64,000 bases of DNA from Channa striata (taxonomy: Eukaryota; Chordata; Actinopteri; Anabantiformes; Channidae): the NCBI GenBank assembly GCA_033026295.1, contig CM065182.1:22928215-22992214 (forward strand), written 5' to 3'. The position numbers and the translations under genes are program-made. Positions 24,666-36,500 of the stretch are shown in pieces. How positions within the stretch are numbered: position 1 is the stretch's first letter; each line of letters starts with the position of its first letter. The notes below the pieces were generated by a model. The model was given only the letters and a program-made list of their open reading frames with translations. It was not told the origin of the DNA and made no database searches.

Positions 24666-24896
24666 TAGAAACCTTCCTGGAGGAATTCAGGGAGGAGATT
24701 ATTACTGGAGTCAGCTCACCTGGAGGCATCATTGAGGCCTGGATCTCACAGTACCCAGCAACCATCATACAATCTCCAACCCCACAGGAACAAATGAGGG
24801 AGCTGTTCAATATTGTGGGGGAAGGACCATCAGAACTTAAAGTTGTTTTTTACCAGATACTTTTACAGAAGGACCTTGAGCTTATAGCTGATTTAG
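24666..24896 (+). CDS. Giant CARD-like/coiled-coil protein, exon 2: CARD-like death-fold domain
   Basis: This 231-base exon (acceptor ccttTGTAG, donor gtaagcc) is open in the phase set by exon 1 and passes one base to exon 3. It codes for about 77 residues: TFLEEFREEIITGV near the start, then TPQEQMRELFNIVGEG and VVFYQILLQKDLELIADLG. The spacing of F(L)xxxRxxIIxxV, MRxLFxIV, FYxIL and LIxDL is that of a caspase recruitment domain such as in ASC or NLRP1, with a shortened middle (helix 3-4) region. CARDs make homotypic contacts that nucleate signalling filaments. I assign it from pattern, so another death-fold type (PYD, DED) remains possible. A NAGTAG tandem acceptor could give forms differing by one residue. 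Confidence 0.6.
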
Positions 24897-26868
24897 GTAA
24901 GCCACATCTGTGCAAAATTTGCATTGGTTGCAAGTAATTGTTATACCTGTAAGGTTTAAAAGAGGCACACTGATTTAAGTACATTTGTCAGAATGTTTGC
25001 AGACTCTATACATTTATACTAAACTACTGGTACATGCAAAATGTTTAGCAACAAACATAATTTAATGAATGTGCAAAACCTTCACTAGTGTCCATCAGTA
25101 TCTCCTTATTGGCAACAAAAGTCTAAATATAGTTCAATGGCAAAACCTAATGGGCAGTAAAGAAATACCTTTACTGAAATAGTAGGCCTACTTACAGTAA
25201 TACAGTTCTGACAATATACTTTTCTGGTACTCACATTAGGATTTCTATGTATGCTAGAATATACCTGACCTACATTTCAGTGGGAAAGTATATTTTTACC
25301 ACATCAAAAACAGTCACAATTACTATATATCTTACAGATTTTCCAGGAAAAAATAAATTGTAATTTTTTTTAACAATAAAATACAAATAACAGAAATACC
25401 ATGTAGAAAAAGTTTAAAATGTTGAGTGTAGTAGCCATTTACTGAGCAGTAGTTTTCAATTCAATCAAGTCAATCAAGGGAAACCCAGCAACAGGACACA
25501 AACCCAAGTTTGGAAGAAATATTTATTAGTATCACTGAGGAGGAAGCATAAAGTATAAAAACCAACTATCAGTCTCCTAGAGATTCTTTAGATTGCTTTA
25601 AAGCCCCTTACACACTGCCCATTGAAGGCAGGTTCACCACATCTACAGAGTACACTGCCTTACCATTATATGTAAATAGTACAGAACTAGAGAGGTGGCT
25701 CAGGGTTGAACCTACTTTTAGTTCCCCTCAGAGGTAGTGTCCAGCCAGGGTGATTCATAATTGTAAGATATGTAAACGACCTAAGCTGACACTGCTGGTT
25801 GGAGGTTGGAAAAGAAAAATGCAGGTTATTAAATCATTTACCTTAGTAGCACCGAACTGATAAGAGAGACAATTAATTAATTATTAATTAATTAACCAAA
25901 AAAAAAAAGGCCTGAGTTCTCAGATAAATGAACTTTTTTCTACTATCACCCAAATATCATTATGTATATGAATTAATATTTATTGATCTAATAACTAATG
26001 ACAATAAGAATAATAGTTTAAATAATAAACAGTTTATTTATTAATTACAGTTTTAAAATAATTAAATTATTCTTGAAATTATAAATGGATTCATGTGTTC
26101 ATTCAATCAAAAAATTGAATGAATATAATCAAGGTTTCACAATAAAGGGAAGGTTTAATTTAGGAAATAGAACCACAGTTTAAAAATTAGCATATTCTCA
26201 CTGTGCTTGCGTGGGTTTCATTCATGTACTTGGATTTCCCCCTAAAGTCCATGTTAGGTTATTTTTAGTGATATTCCCTGTATGTGTGAATGTGAATGGT
26301 TGTCTGTCTGTGAATGTCTCTTTGTGTTGGCTCTGAGATAGATGGTGACCTGTCCATGGTCTCCACCTCTTGCCCAATCATAGCCGGATAATTAGGGACA
26401 TTCCTGGTATAACAGCCATAAAGTCAAAGTATAATTACGATTCTCTAGTAGGATTACAACTAATACATTACTGTAAAAATAAATTATTACAAATTTAATA
26501 ACACTGCTTCTTGAACTTTATTATACACATGAGCCAAAACTGTCAAAATTACCAAGGTGCTGTGGTGCTTCAGTCCTAGTCTTTAATGAGTGCATTCATT
26601 TTAAGTAGCCACCAGATGTCAATATACTTTTAGCTTGAATCAGCCAGCGATAGACCGCCAACATAGGGGTAAGGCAGAGTAAGAGAAGAAAACAAAAAGG
26701 GATGCAGAGCAACAAAAATTACTGTTTCTTAAAGTTACCATAAAGTTATGGAAATATGTATAAAACATGCTCAATGTGATCATGACTAGCTTCTAAACAA
26801 CATTCTTATTTGTTGGACATTTGTTAAATTAGTCAATTTGTCCATTTGTCCATTTGCTTGACCAACAG
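24897..26868 (+). other. Intron 2 of the giant gene
   Basis: Donor gtaagcc and acceptor gcttgaccaacag, about 1.97 kb. It is AT-rich and carries a reverse copy of the dispersed fish repeat at 26190-26400. No additional exon is needed for the reading frame, and I see none with good support. Confidence 0.6.
26190..26400 (-). repeat. Dispersed fish repeat, reverse copy
   Basis: It reads tgtgaatgtgaatggttgtc, then gttggctctgagatagatgg and tgacctgtccatggtctcca. This is the reverse complement of the repeat at 12625-12955, with more decay. Confidence 0.65.
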
Positions 26869-28478
26869 AACAGAGACAACACAACAGCAAAATGACTCAA
26901 ACAGAACAGAACTGGACAGAGGAAGAGTGGGAAGAGACTCAGGCAAACAGAGAAGAAAACCTGAAGACAAAGACAGAGCAACAACTAGAAGAAACGGACA
27001 GACAGACAGCTGAAAAACATGAGCAGGACTTATTTAGAAAAACACTGAGATCACAGGTTGAAAATGTTATTGAAAAACTTGCAGAGAGTAAAAAGGAAGC
27101 AACCCAGGAGAAAATGCAACTTCTGAAAATGTGGGCAGAAATACACCAAGAGAGAGAAACTCTGGACAGAAGATATAGTGAGATAATTGAGAAAAGGCAT
27201 AAGTTGGAAATGATGAAGTATGATAAAACAAAATCACAAGAAGGTACAGAATCCCAAGAGTCCATGGAACAGCAAAAAGGAGAGCAGGGCATAATGGAGA
27301 AGCTGATGGCTGGTGGTCTGCTGAATGAGCTGAACAAAAACCATGAAATAATGCTTAAAGCAAAGCAGGAAAAAGAAGAAATGGAGAAAAACATAGCAGA
27401 CATAAAGCAAGAGCTAAAGAGAAATCAAATGGCTATTTCACAGCATAGAGATAAAGTTGAACATATCAAGCACAATATGAATGTGATGAAGCAGAGGTGG
27501 GCAAACATTCAAAGAGGAGCTCCAATGCAGAAGGCCGCCGTTCCAGGAATGGACAGCATGAAGGCACAGTGGGAAACAGAGATGGCAGATATTCAGAGGC
27601 AGAAAGAAGAGTTTGAGAAGAAGTTGGCACAGGTCCAATCTGAAAAAGATGAAATAGAAAGTATCAAAATTAAATTCATATTAGAGAGAGAAAAAGATGA
27701 GCAGTTAGCTAAAGCAGAAATGGAAGCAATGAAAAGTATGATGAAGGGCGCTGATAAGCAAAAACAGGAGCTGGACAATTTGTTTCAAATGACAAAGAAA
27801 GAGATGAGGGAGTTAGATGTGATGAACACTGAGATTGAAATAAAGAAAAAACACCTGCTGAAAATGATAAGAATGAGCAGAAGAAAAGAAGAACAGATCA
27901 GCAAGAAGGTGCGTGCTAAACAAGGCCTGGAGGAAAGACCAGACGAGACTGAAGTTCAGAGATCAGAACAGGAGCTGCATGAAAGATGTGATGAGTGCAA
28001 TAAGATAAACATAATACAACATAAAGAATATGAGGTGGTGGAGGGTGATATGGACAAAGGAACCAATACCAGAATCAACACTGAAATACAGAGACTGATT
28101 CTTCAAGTAGAAGAGATCAGAAAAATGCTGCGTACAGTGAAAGAAGATGCAGAGCAAAGTAGCAGGGACTTTGCAGAAGAAAAGAGTCAAATAAAATGGA
28201 TGCATTTTCAAGCCAAAAAAAAGAGGCGAATGTTAGATCAGTCGCTGGAGAAGACAATGAAAGAGAGAGATGAGTTAGAAATCCTGAAGATAAAGATACA
28301 ACAACAAAGGCAGGAGTTTGAACAAAAACTGAAAGATGCAAGAAGAACAATTCTGACTATGGGTGAGATAAAAACAAACATACAGAGGGGTTCTGAAGAG
28401 ATTAACAAAGCCCGAGAGGAAATGCTCAAAACCCAAAAGGAGATGGAAAACAACCAAGGGGAAGTAAAAAAATATATG
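26869..28478 (+). CDS. Giant CARD-like/coiled-coil protein, exon 3: coiled-coil segment
   Basis: A 1610-base exon (acceptor gaccaacag, donor ATG followed by gtaagtt). It adds about 537 residues with no stop, entered in phase 1 and left in phase 0. The ATG at 26892 is internal if the CARD-like exon is used, but it could serve as an alternative start (leader ending in agcaaa). The product is rich in Lys, Glu and Gln with heptad-like spacing of Leu/Ile/Met, typical of a long coiled coil. It has no transmembrane segment and no enzymatic motif. A module near its end (LDQSLEKTMKERDELEILK, about 28228-28284) reappears twice in the next exon, showing that both exons grew from the same building block. 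Confidence 0.85.
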
Positions 28479-30510
28479 GTAAGTTAATCTTTTTAAAGGC
28501 TTTTTGTATTGGGCTAGTGAATAATGGCTGCTTTAAATAGTTGTGCCAGGTCCAGATTTCAATGCACAGCTTTTGCGCATGGTCTGAGCCACCATTAACA
28601 ATATTAATAATACTTGCTTTTCCTGCTATAATGTAGGGAGTCATGAACAATGTTGTATACAAATGGATTCAGGACCCCAGTAAAATTAAGTCAGCAGTGT
28701 TTACTGTTTGTTACACATTGTGACATAATTTAAATCCTGGTGTTTGGCAGTCAGTTGTCTCCGTGATAGTTTTATACCACCATAACAATTTGAAACATGC
28801 TTTAAACATCACATCTCAAGTGTAGTGGAGAGTGAGTACTTATCCTAAACGTACAGTCAGTGTTCTGTTGTATTCTGGGATCTGTAGGATTCTGTGAGCT
28901 CTGGAGGAGGAAATGGTAAGTGTAGGGTTACAAAAACTAATCATTACAGATTTAAAATAGTTGTTTGTAGTTATTTTTCAATTAAGGCCTAATCATACTC
29001 TATGCACTGTTGAACTGGGGACCTTCTAGTTGTGAGGTTGCAGCACTGACCAATCCACCACTGTGCTGCTCACATGGGATTAGTGCCTCTTTAATTTCTT
29101 CTTTTGCAATCACATTAAACCAAGTTATGTGTGTTGAGGTGTATGGTTGTTATGTAGCAGACTGGTATCCTCTGCTTGTTGTTTAATAAAAGTATAAGGT
29201 GAATTTTATTGTGCACAGCAAACCTTTATAGTAAAATTATACCGCAATCATGCAGAACATCAAATAGCCTTTATTCACAGCTAAACCATATTAACCAGAG
29301 TAAAATCACATTTGTACCATACAATCTTTGAAGGGTAATGCATTAGTTGTGATTCACAGAAGCTCAGTCAGTCATTTGGATTATCTCTTAATCAGGAGAA
29401 AATTGGTTTTATTATCATGATCATCATTTCCATCAGTCTCTGAGATTTGAAAAAATGCTAATACAATATTAGTGTATTCTTAGTGGTATATTCTTATACT
29501 GCCTGTAACCAACATGATGCCTGTGCATCATGTTGGTTCCTACTGAAGACATGCTGCTAAGGTTTACAAACCTTTACAAAGTTTAAAAAGTTTTTTTTTA
29601 TTGTTTTATTTTAGTAGTCCAATTATATTAAATAGTTGGGCTGTGAAGGTTTTCACACAATTACACATTTTCATAAGAATAAATTTCTGTCAAAAATGTC
29701 TCTAACCCTGAGATGCACAAATACATTATTAACATGTTTTATTAATGATATTTATTTTTAGCTGTGCATGAGCAGCTACTGTATTGTAGTTTGAGTGTCT
29801 GTTTGTTCACACAATGATTTTAAAAGTACAACTGTTGATAACCAAACTGAAGGATGAAAATAACCAAAGACAGTGTGATACTCATCTATGTTTTAAGAAA
29901 ACACTCAGGTTTTTTGTCAGTAGAAAATGTAACAATGCCGTGTCAAATTTTATTAGGCACATTTCAAATAGTGTAGATATAACATCTTTGAGATTTTGAT
30001 TGTTAAATAATTTAAAAAGGTATTCTCTTACTCAGTAAAGGCTAATAAATAAATTCCACAGATTTTACTTTTTCCTATTATAAATTTTGTTTAGAGTGTA
30101 CATGTTTTGCAACATTAACAATACTCAGTATTGTTTGAATACATTGTTTTCTCAGTGGAATAAGATTAATGTAAATAATCTGTGTATCTACTTTTCCTGA
30201 GTAAAAATAGTATTCGGAATGGAAAATCAGCCATTACTTGCACTTTTGCCTGTGTATTAGTTTGTGTACTTGAATTACTTATGTACACATTGTATCACAT
30301 TTTACTGTGTATGGGGCTGGGTACCTACATATTGCTCAGAGTGGCCATGAGGACTGACATTAAGAGCACTATTATTAATGTTGTGGCTGATCAGCACAGT
30401 ACTAATTCTCAGAGAACTACTCAATGTGTAGCCTATAGCCAAGTATGCAATTATAAAGTATATACATTTTGTAGCATAAGAAACTATAACAGAAACATTT
30501 TTTTTTGAAG
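28479..30510 (+). other. Intron 3 of the giant gene
   Basis: Donor gtaagtt and acceptor tttttttgaag, about 2.0 kb, phase 0. A 28-base exon-like piece at 28888-28915 (acceptor tctgtag, donor gtaagtg) would shift the frame and is not used in the model. A perfect 14-bp hairpin lies at 29507-29538. A scrap of the dispersed fish repeat lies at about 29010-29070. Confidence 0.65.
29507..29538. repeat. Perfect inverted repeat, 14-bp stem and 4-base loop
   Basis: aaccaacatgatgc at 29507-29520 is complementary to gcatcatgttggtt at 29525-29538, with loop ctgt. It lies inside intron 3. No function is evident. Confidence 0.9.
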
Positions 30511-33500
30511 GACAAGCTGGCTTCCATGAAAACGCAGGTCAGCAGATGGATATTAACAGAATCTAAAATTAAAAGGATTTTTTCAGTACCTGAATTTCAA
30601 GAAACACCAAGAGAAACATACAAAGAATCCCCTATAGATCCAACATTGAAAATTCCAACAGACGACGAAGAAGAAGAAAATGAATATGCAAAGGAAGCCA
30701 TGTCTTTTCCACTGTCTGTTACACTGGAAGACAAGCATCAATGGGAAGAAAAAACCAAGCAGGAGTATAAACAATTAGAGTACCAAAAGAGTACGACTAC
30801 TTTCTTAGACATGCAGACAGATGTTCATGAAGAAATAGATGACGACCCGACTAAATTAAAAATGCTTGTTAGAGAAGAGGAAGAAATTGAACAGCATATA
30901 TCTAAATTGAAACATAAAGAGGAGAAAATCAAAGAGGAAATAAAAGAGGGAATAAAGAACATGGAGGAAAAAAGTCAAGAGATTAAAAGCCTCATTACAG
31001 AAATAAATGACTTGCATTCCCAGAGATCACAGGTGGAAACTAGTATACAGATCATAGTCAGGGAAAAAAGGACAGAGAGAGAGGAAATTAAGACGCTGAA
31101 ACAACAGGTTCAGCTAGAGAGAGAGAATGCCAGACAAGCAAAACAGCAAGCTGAGGAAGAGATTTGTAGGATTAAGAGTTTAAAGGAGAGTATTGAAAGA
31201 GAGAAACAAAAGCTTGAGGACAGAGCACAGATGATCAAAAGACAAACAAGAGAAATGGAGCTGCTGAAGTCAGAACTTGACATAAAGATAAGAGAAAGTA
31301 AAAAGACATTCCGAAAAAGTGTGAGAAAAACAGAATCTGAGATAATGTGGAATGAAATACAAAGAGAAAAGCAGTCCCTCAGGAGAGAGACCAAAAAGAA
31401 AAGAAAAGAATTAGACCAAAGACTGGAAAAAACAAGGAGAGAGAGGGATGAATTGGAATTGCTGAGGATGAAACTGCAAAATAGGAAGGAAGGGCTGACT
31501 GAGAAGAAGCAGCATATCATTCATGTTCGCACAGAACATGAAATGCAAAGCCTGGTAAACGATCAGTTGAAAAAATTAAAAATAATAACAAGCTCAAACT
31601 TCACAGGTTCAGTTATTGACCTTCAAAAGCTCAGACAGAAGATTCATGGACATTTGGAAATAATAAGGAAGGAAATGAGTGTGCTGGGTGATGTAAACAT
31701 TCGTTTGGGGAAACAACTAGAAGTGCTCCAAAAAATAAGGGATGTAAACAAAACTGTACGAGATAACTTAAGCGTAATAAAATCAAAGTTAAAAAAGAAA
31801 GTTAGTGTAAAAACAGAAACTGAAGTGATGATTCAAATAAGTGACTGCATCCAAAAACAACAAATGGAGCTTGATGTCACATTAGAGAAAGTCAAAACGG
31901 AAAGAAGAGAGATTGAAGTGTTGAAGTCTGAACTAGAGATTCAAAAAAGAAAAAGTCAGCAAATGATCAGAAAAGGAATAAGAAAAGATCTAGAAGTTAA
32001 AAACTTGTGCGCAGTAATTAAAGGAGAACGGGATTCTCTCAAGAGGAAAACACAAAAGAGGAAAAAAGAGCTTGACCAAAAACTAGAGAGAATCATAAGA
32101 GAGAGAGATGAACTAGAGATTGTGAAACTAAAGCTACAAAGAGAAAAAGATGAAAGGAGAACTGCAATGGAAGTAGGGAGGACTGCAGGCACCACAAATG
32201 TTCCATGTGAAATTCAAGGCCAGAGGCCACGGATCTTGGAATTCATTGAGAAACATTTGGAAAGTAACACTAATTATATGAAAACAACAATGAGAGATGA
32301 ATATCATCACATCAAGGTACAGGAAAAAATCATAGCTCAGACAAAAGCAGACGTGGAAAATATGAAGAAAGAAATAAGAAGAAGTACAGAAATTATGAAA
32401 AATACTTTAAAAAAAATAAAACAAAAGAAAAAAAAATTGGGAACAGAAATTAAAAAATGGAGGGAAGTACGAAAAGACGACAGAGATGATAAGGTAAAAG
32501 AAAATGTCATCAAGCTAAATTTGGGACGAATAATGACAAATATTCATGACAGAATTACTAGTTTGGACCACGACATAACAAAGACAAAAGGAAAAATAGA
32601 AAAAACAAAAACTGACCAACAACTGATGATAGACCACATAAACCTTTTTTTAACAAAGTTTAGGAGTGAGAAACCCGGCATTGAAGGTCTGACCCTTCAG
32701 TTTGAAACAGTTAGACATAAACTTGTGAATGTCATGAACATGAACGTCATAAAACAACGAGAACAACAGCTCAAACAGGATGACATTAAAAGACAAACCC
32801 AAGAGCTACAATCAAGTAAACAAACCTTAATGGCAGAAAGAGAAGAACTGGAACTTTTGAGGAAGGATCTCAACTACAAGAAACAAGAGCTTGAAGATGC
32901 TTTGAAGAACATCAAAGAGGAACGTGATCAACTCAGTCAGAAAGAGTCTGACATTGACAGAGAGAGAGACATGCTTTTGAATGAGCAGGATGAGTTGAAA
33001 ACAGAAAGGTCTGATCTGAAAATGAAAGAACATCAGCTGCTGGAGAAGGACAGGTTCCTGGAGATTCTGAGAGTAAAATTTCAACAGCTGAATAAAAGGA
33101 TGACTGACAACATAACTAACAAATTTACCACACTGGAACAACAGAGTGAAGGTGTAGTGACCTTAGCCGTTGATTTAGAACAAAGACATAAATCTCTGGA
33201 TGACCAAAAGGGATATACCACATTCTATTTTGAGATGCTGAAGAGTGAAAAGGAAGGCTTGGCATGTATGTTAAAAATGATCATCTGTAAAGAAGCAATC
33301 CAAAATCAATTGGAACAAGAACTTTTGCTGGAAAAGCAAGATCTTGAAGCACTGAAAGAAGGGCTGCAGGAAGACATTGGCAAATTTGAAAGAGAGAAAA
33401 ATGTTATTTTCAAAGACAGAACTGTCATTAACAAAGAGAAACTGGACTTTAAGGAGATCACATTGAACATCCATGAGCAAATGCAAAGCTTAGAAGTGGA

Positions 33501-36500
33501 ACTGAGAGAGGAAATGGACAAGCTGGAAATCACAAAGTCTGACCTACAAACAACTAAAGAACAGACAGACCATTTGTTAACTGAGACTGAAAGTGAGAAA
33601 ATCAAGATTCAAGATCTGACTCTTCAAGCTGATACAGTTAAATATAAACTTGTAAATGTCATGAACATGATTGTATTAAGACAAAAAGAGCAACAGCTTC
33701 AACAGGCTGACTTCAATAGACAAACCCAAGAGCTACAATCACGTCAAACAACCCTAATGATAGAAAGAGAAAAACTGGACATTCTGAGAAGGGATCTCAG
33801 TAATGACAAACAAGAGGTTGAAAATGATATGAAAATCATCAAAAAGGAAAGAGATCAACTCAGACAAATACAGTCTGACACTGACACAGAGAGAGACATA
33901 CTTTTGAATGAGCAGCATAAGTTGAAAACAGAAAGGTCTGCTTTGAAAATGAAAGAACATCAGCTGCTGGAGAAGGAGAAGTTCCTAGAGATTCTGAAAG
34001 TAAAACTTCAACAGCTGAATGAAAGAATGATTGACAACGTAAATGACACATTTAACACACTGGAACAACAGAATGAAGGTGCTGTGACTTTGGTCAATTA
34101 TTTGGAACAAAAGCATAAATGTCTGGATGAGCAGAAGGAATATATCACCTCCTACTCTGAGATGCTTCAGAAGGAAAAGGAAGGCTTGATGCATATGCTA
34201 CAAAAGATCATCCACAAGGAAGCAATGCAAAACCACCTGGAACAACAACTTTTGTTAGAAAAGAAATATCTTGAAACACTGAAAGAAGGACTAAAGGAAG
34301 ACATTGACAATTTGAAAAGAGAGAAAAATGTCATTTCCAAAGAGAAACTGGACTTTGAGCAAATGACATTGAACATCCAGGACCAAATGCTTATCTTAGA
34401 GAAAGAGCTAAGAGAGAAAATGGATAAGCTGGAAATCACAAGGTCTGACTTACAAATGACAAAATCCAACGTAGACCTATTGTTAACTGTGTTTAAGAGT
34501 GAGAAACCTGACATTGAAGGTCTGACCCTTCAGGTTGAGACAGTTAGACATAAACTTGTGAATGTCATGAACATGAACGTCATAAAACAACGAGAACAAC
34601 AGCTCAAACAGGATGACATTAACAGACAAACCCAAGAGCTACAATCAAGTCAACAAACCTTAACGGCACAAAGAGAAGAACTGGAAATTTTGAGCAAGGA
34701 TCTCAACTACAAGAAACAAGAGCTTGAAGATGCTTTGAAGAACATCAAAGAGGAACGTGATCAACTCAGTCAGAAAGAGTCTGATATTGACAGAGAGAGA
34801 GACATGCTTTTGAATGAACAAGATGGGTTGGAAGCAGAAAGGCGTGAACTAAAAATGAAAGAAGATCAAATTATAGAGAAGGAGAGGTTCCTGGAGATTT
34901 TGAGAGTAAAACTTAAACATCTGAATAACAGGACCACTGACAACATAACTAACAAAATTACCACATTTGAACAACAGAGTGAAGGTGTAGTGACATTAGT
35001 TGGCAATTTAGAACAAATACATAAATCTCTGGATGACCAAAAGGGATATATCACATTCTATTCTGAGATGCTAAAGAGTGAAAAGGAAGGCTTGGCATGT
35101 ATGTTAAGAATGATCATCTGTAAAGAAGCAATCCAAAATCAATTGGAACAAGAACTTTTGCTGGAAAAGCAAGATCTTGAAGCACTGAAAGAAGGGCTGC
35201 AGGAAGACATTGGCAATTTTGAAAGAGAGAAAAATGTTATTATCAAAGACAGAACTGTCATTAACAAAGAGAAACTGGACTTTAAGGAGATCACATTGAA
35301 CATCCATGAGCAAATGCAAAGCTTAGAAGTGGAACTGAGAGAGGAAATGGACAAGCTGGAAATCACAAAGTCTGACCTACAAACAACTAAAGAACAGACA
35401 GACCATTTGTTAACTGAGACTGAAAGTGAGAAAATCAAGATTCAAGATCTGACTCTTCAAGCTGATACAGTTAAATATAAACTTGTAAATGTCATGAACA
35501 TGATTGTATTAAGACAAAAAGAGCAACAGCTTCAACAGGCTGACTTCAATAGACAAACCCAAGAGCTACAATCACGTCAAACAACCCTAATGATAGAAAG
35601 AGAAAAACTGGACATTCTGAGAAGGGATCTCAGTAATGACAAACGAGAGGTTGAAAATGATATGAAAATCATCAAAAAGGAAAGAGATCAACTCAGACAG
35701 ATACAGTCTGACATTGACACAGAGAGAGACATACTTTTGAATGAGCAGCATAAGTTGAAAACAGAAAGGTCTGCTTTGAATATGAAAGAACATCAGCTGC
35801 TGGAGAAGGAGAAGTTCCTAGAGATTCTGAAAGTAAAACTTCAACAGCTGAATGAAAGAATGATTGACAACATAAATGACACATTTAACACACTGGAACA
35901 ACAGAATGAAGGTGTTGTGACTTTGGTCAATTATTTGGAACAAAAGCATAAATGTCTGGATGAGCAGAAGGAATATATCACCTCCTACTCTGAGATGCTT
36001 CAGAAGGAAAAGGAAGGCTTGATGCATATGCTACAAATGATCATCCACAAGGAAGCAATGCAAAACCAGCTGGAACAAGAACTTTTGTTAGAAAAGAAAT
36101 ATCTTGAAACACTGAAAGAAGGACTAAAGGAAGACATTGACAATTTGAAAAGAGAGAAAAATGTCATTTACAAAGAGAAACTGGACTTTGAGCAAATGAC
36201 ATTGAACATCCAGGACCAAATGCTTATCTTAGAGAAAGAGCTAAGAGAGAAAATGGACAAGCTGGAAATCACAAGGTCTGACTTACAAATGACAAAATCC
36301 AACGTAGACCTATTGTTAACTGTGTTTAAGAGTGAGAAACCTGACATTGAAGGTCTGACCCTTCAGGTTGAGACAGTTAGACATAAACTTGTGAATGTCA
36401 TGAACATGAACGTCATAAAACAACGAGAACAACAGCTCAAACAGGATGACATTAACAGACAAACCCAAGAGCTACAATCAAGTCAACAAACCTTAACGGC

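Noticed and set aside
28888..28915. 28-base exon-like sequence with good acceptor (tctgtag) and donor (gtaagtg)
   Set aside because: Including it between exons 3 and 4 shifts the frame and hits a stop within about 20 codons of the giant exon; exons 3 and 4 join in phase 0 without it. It might be a poison exon, but nothing here supports that.
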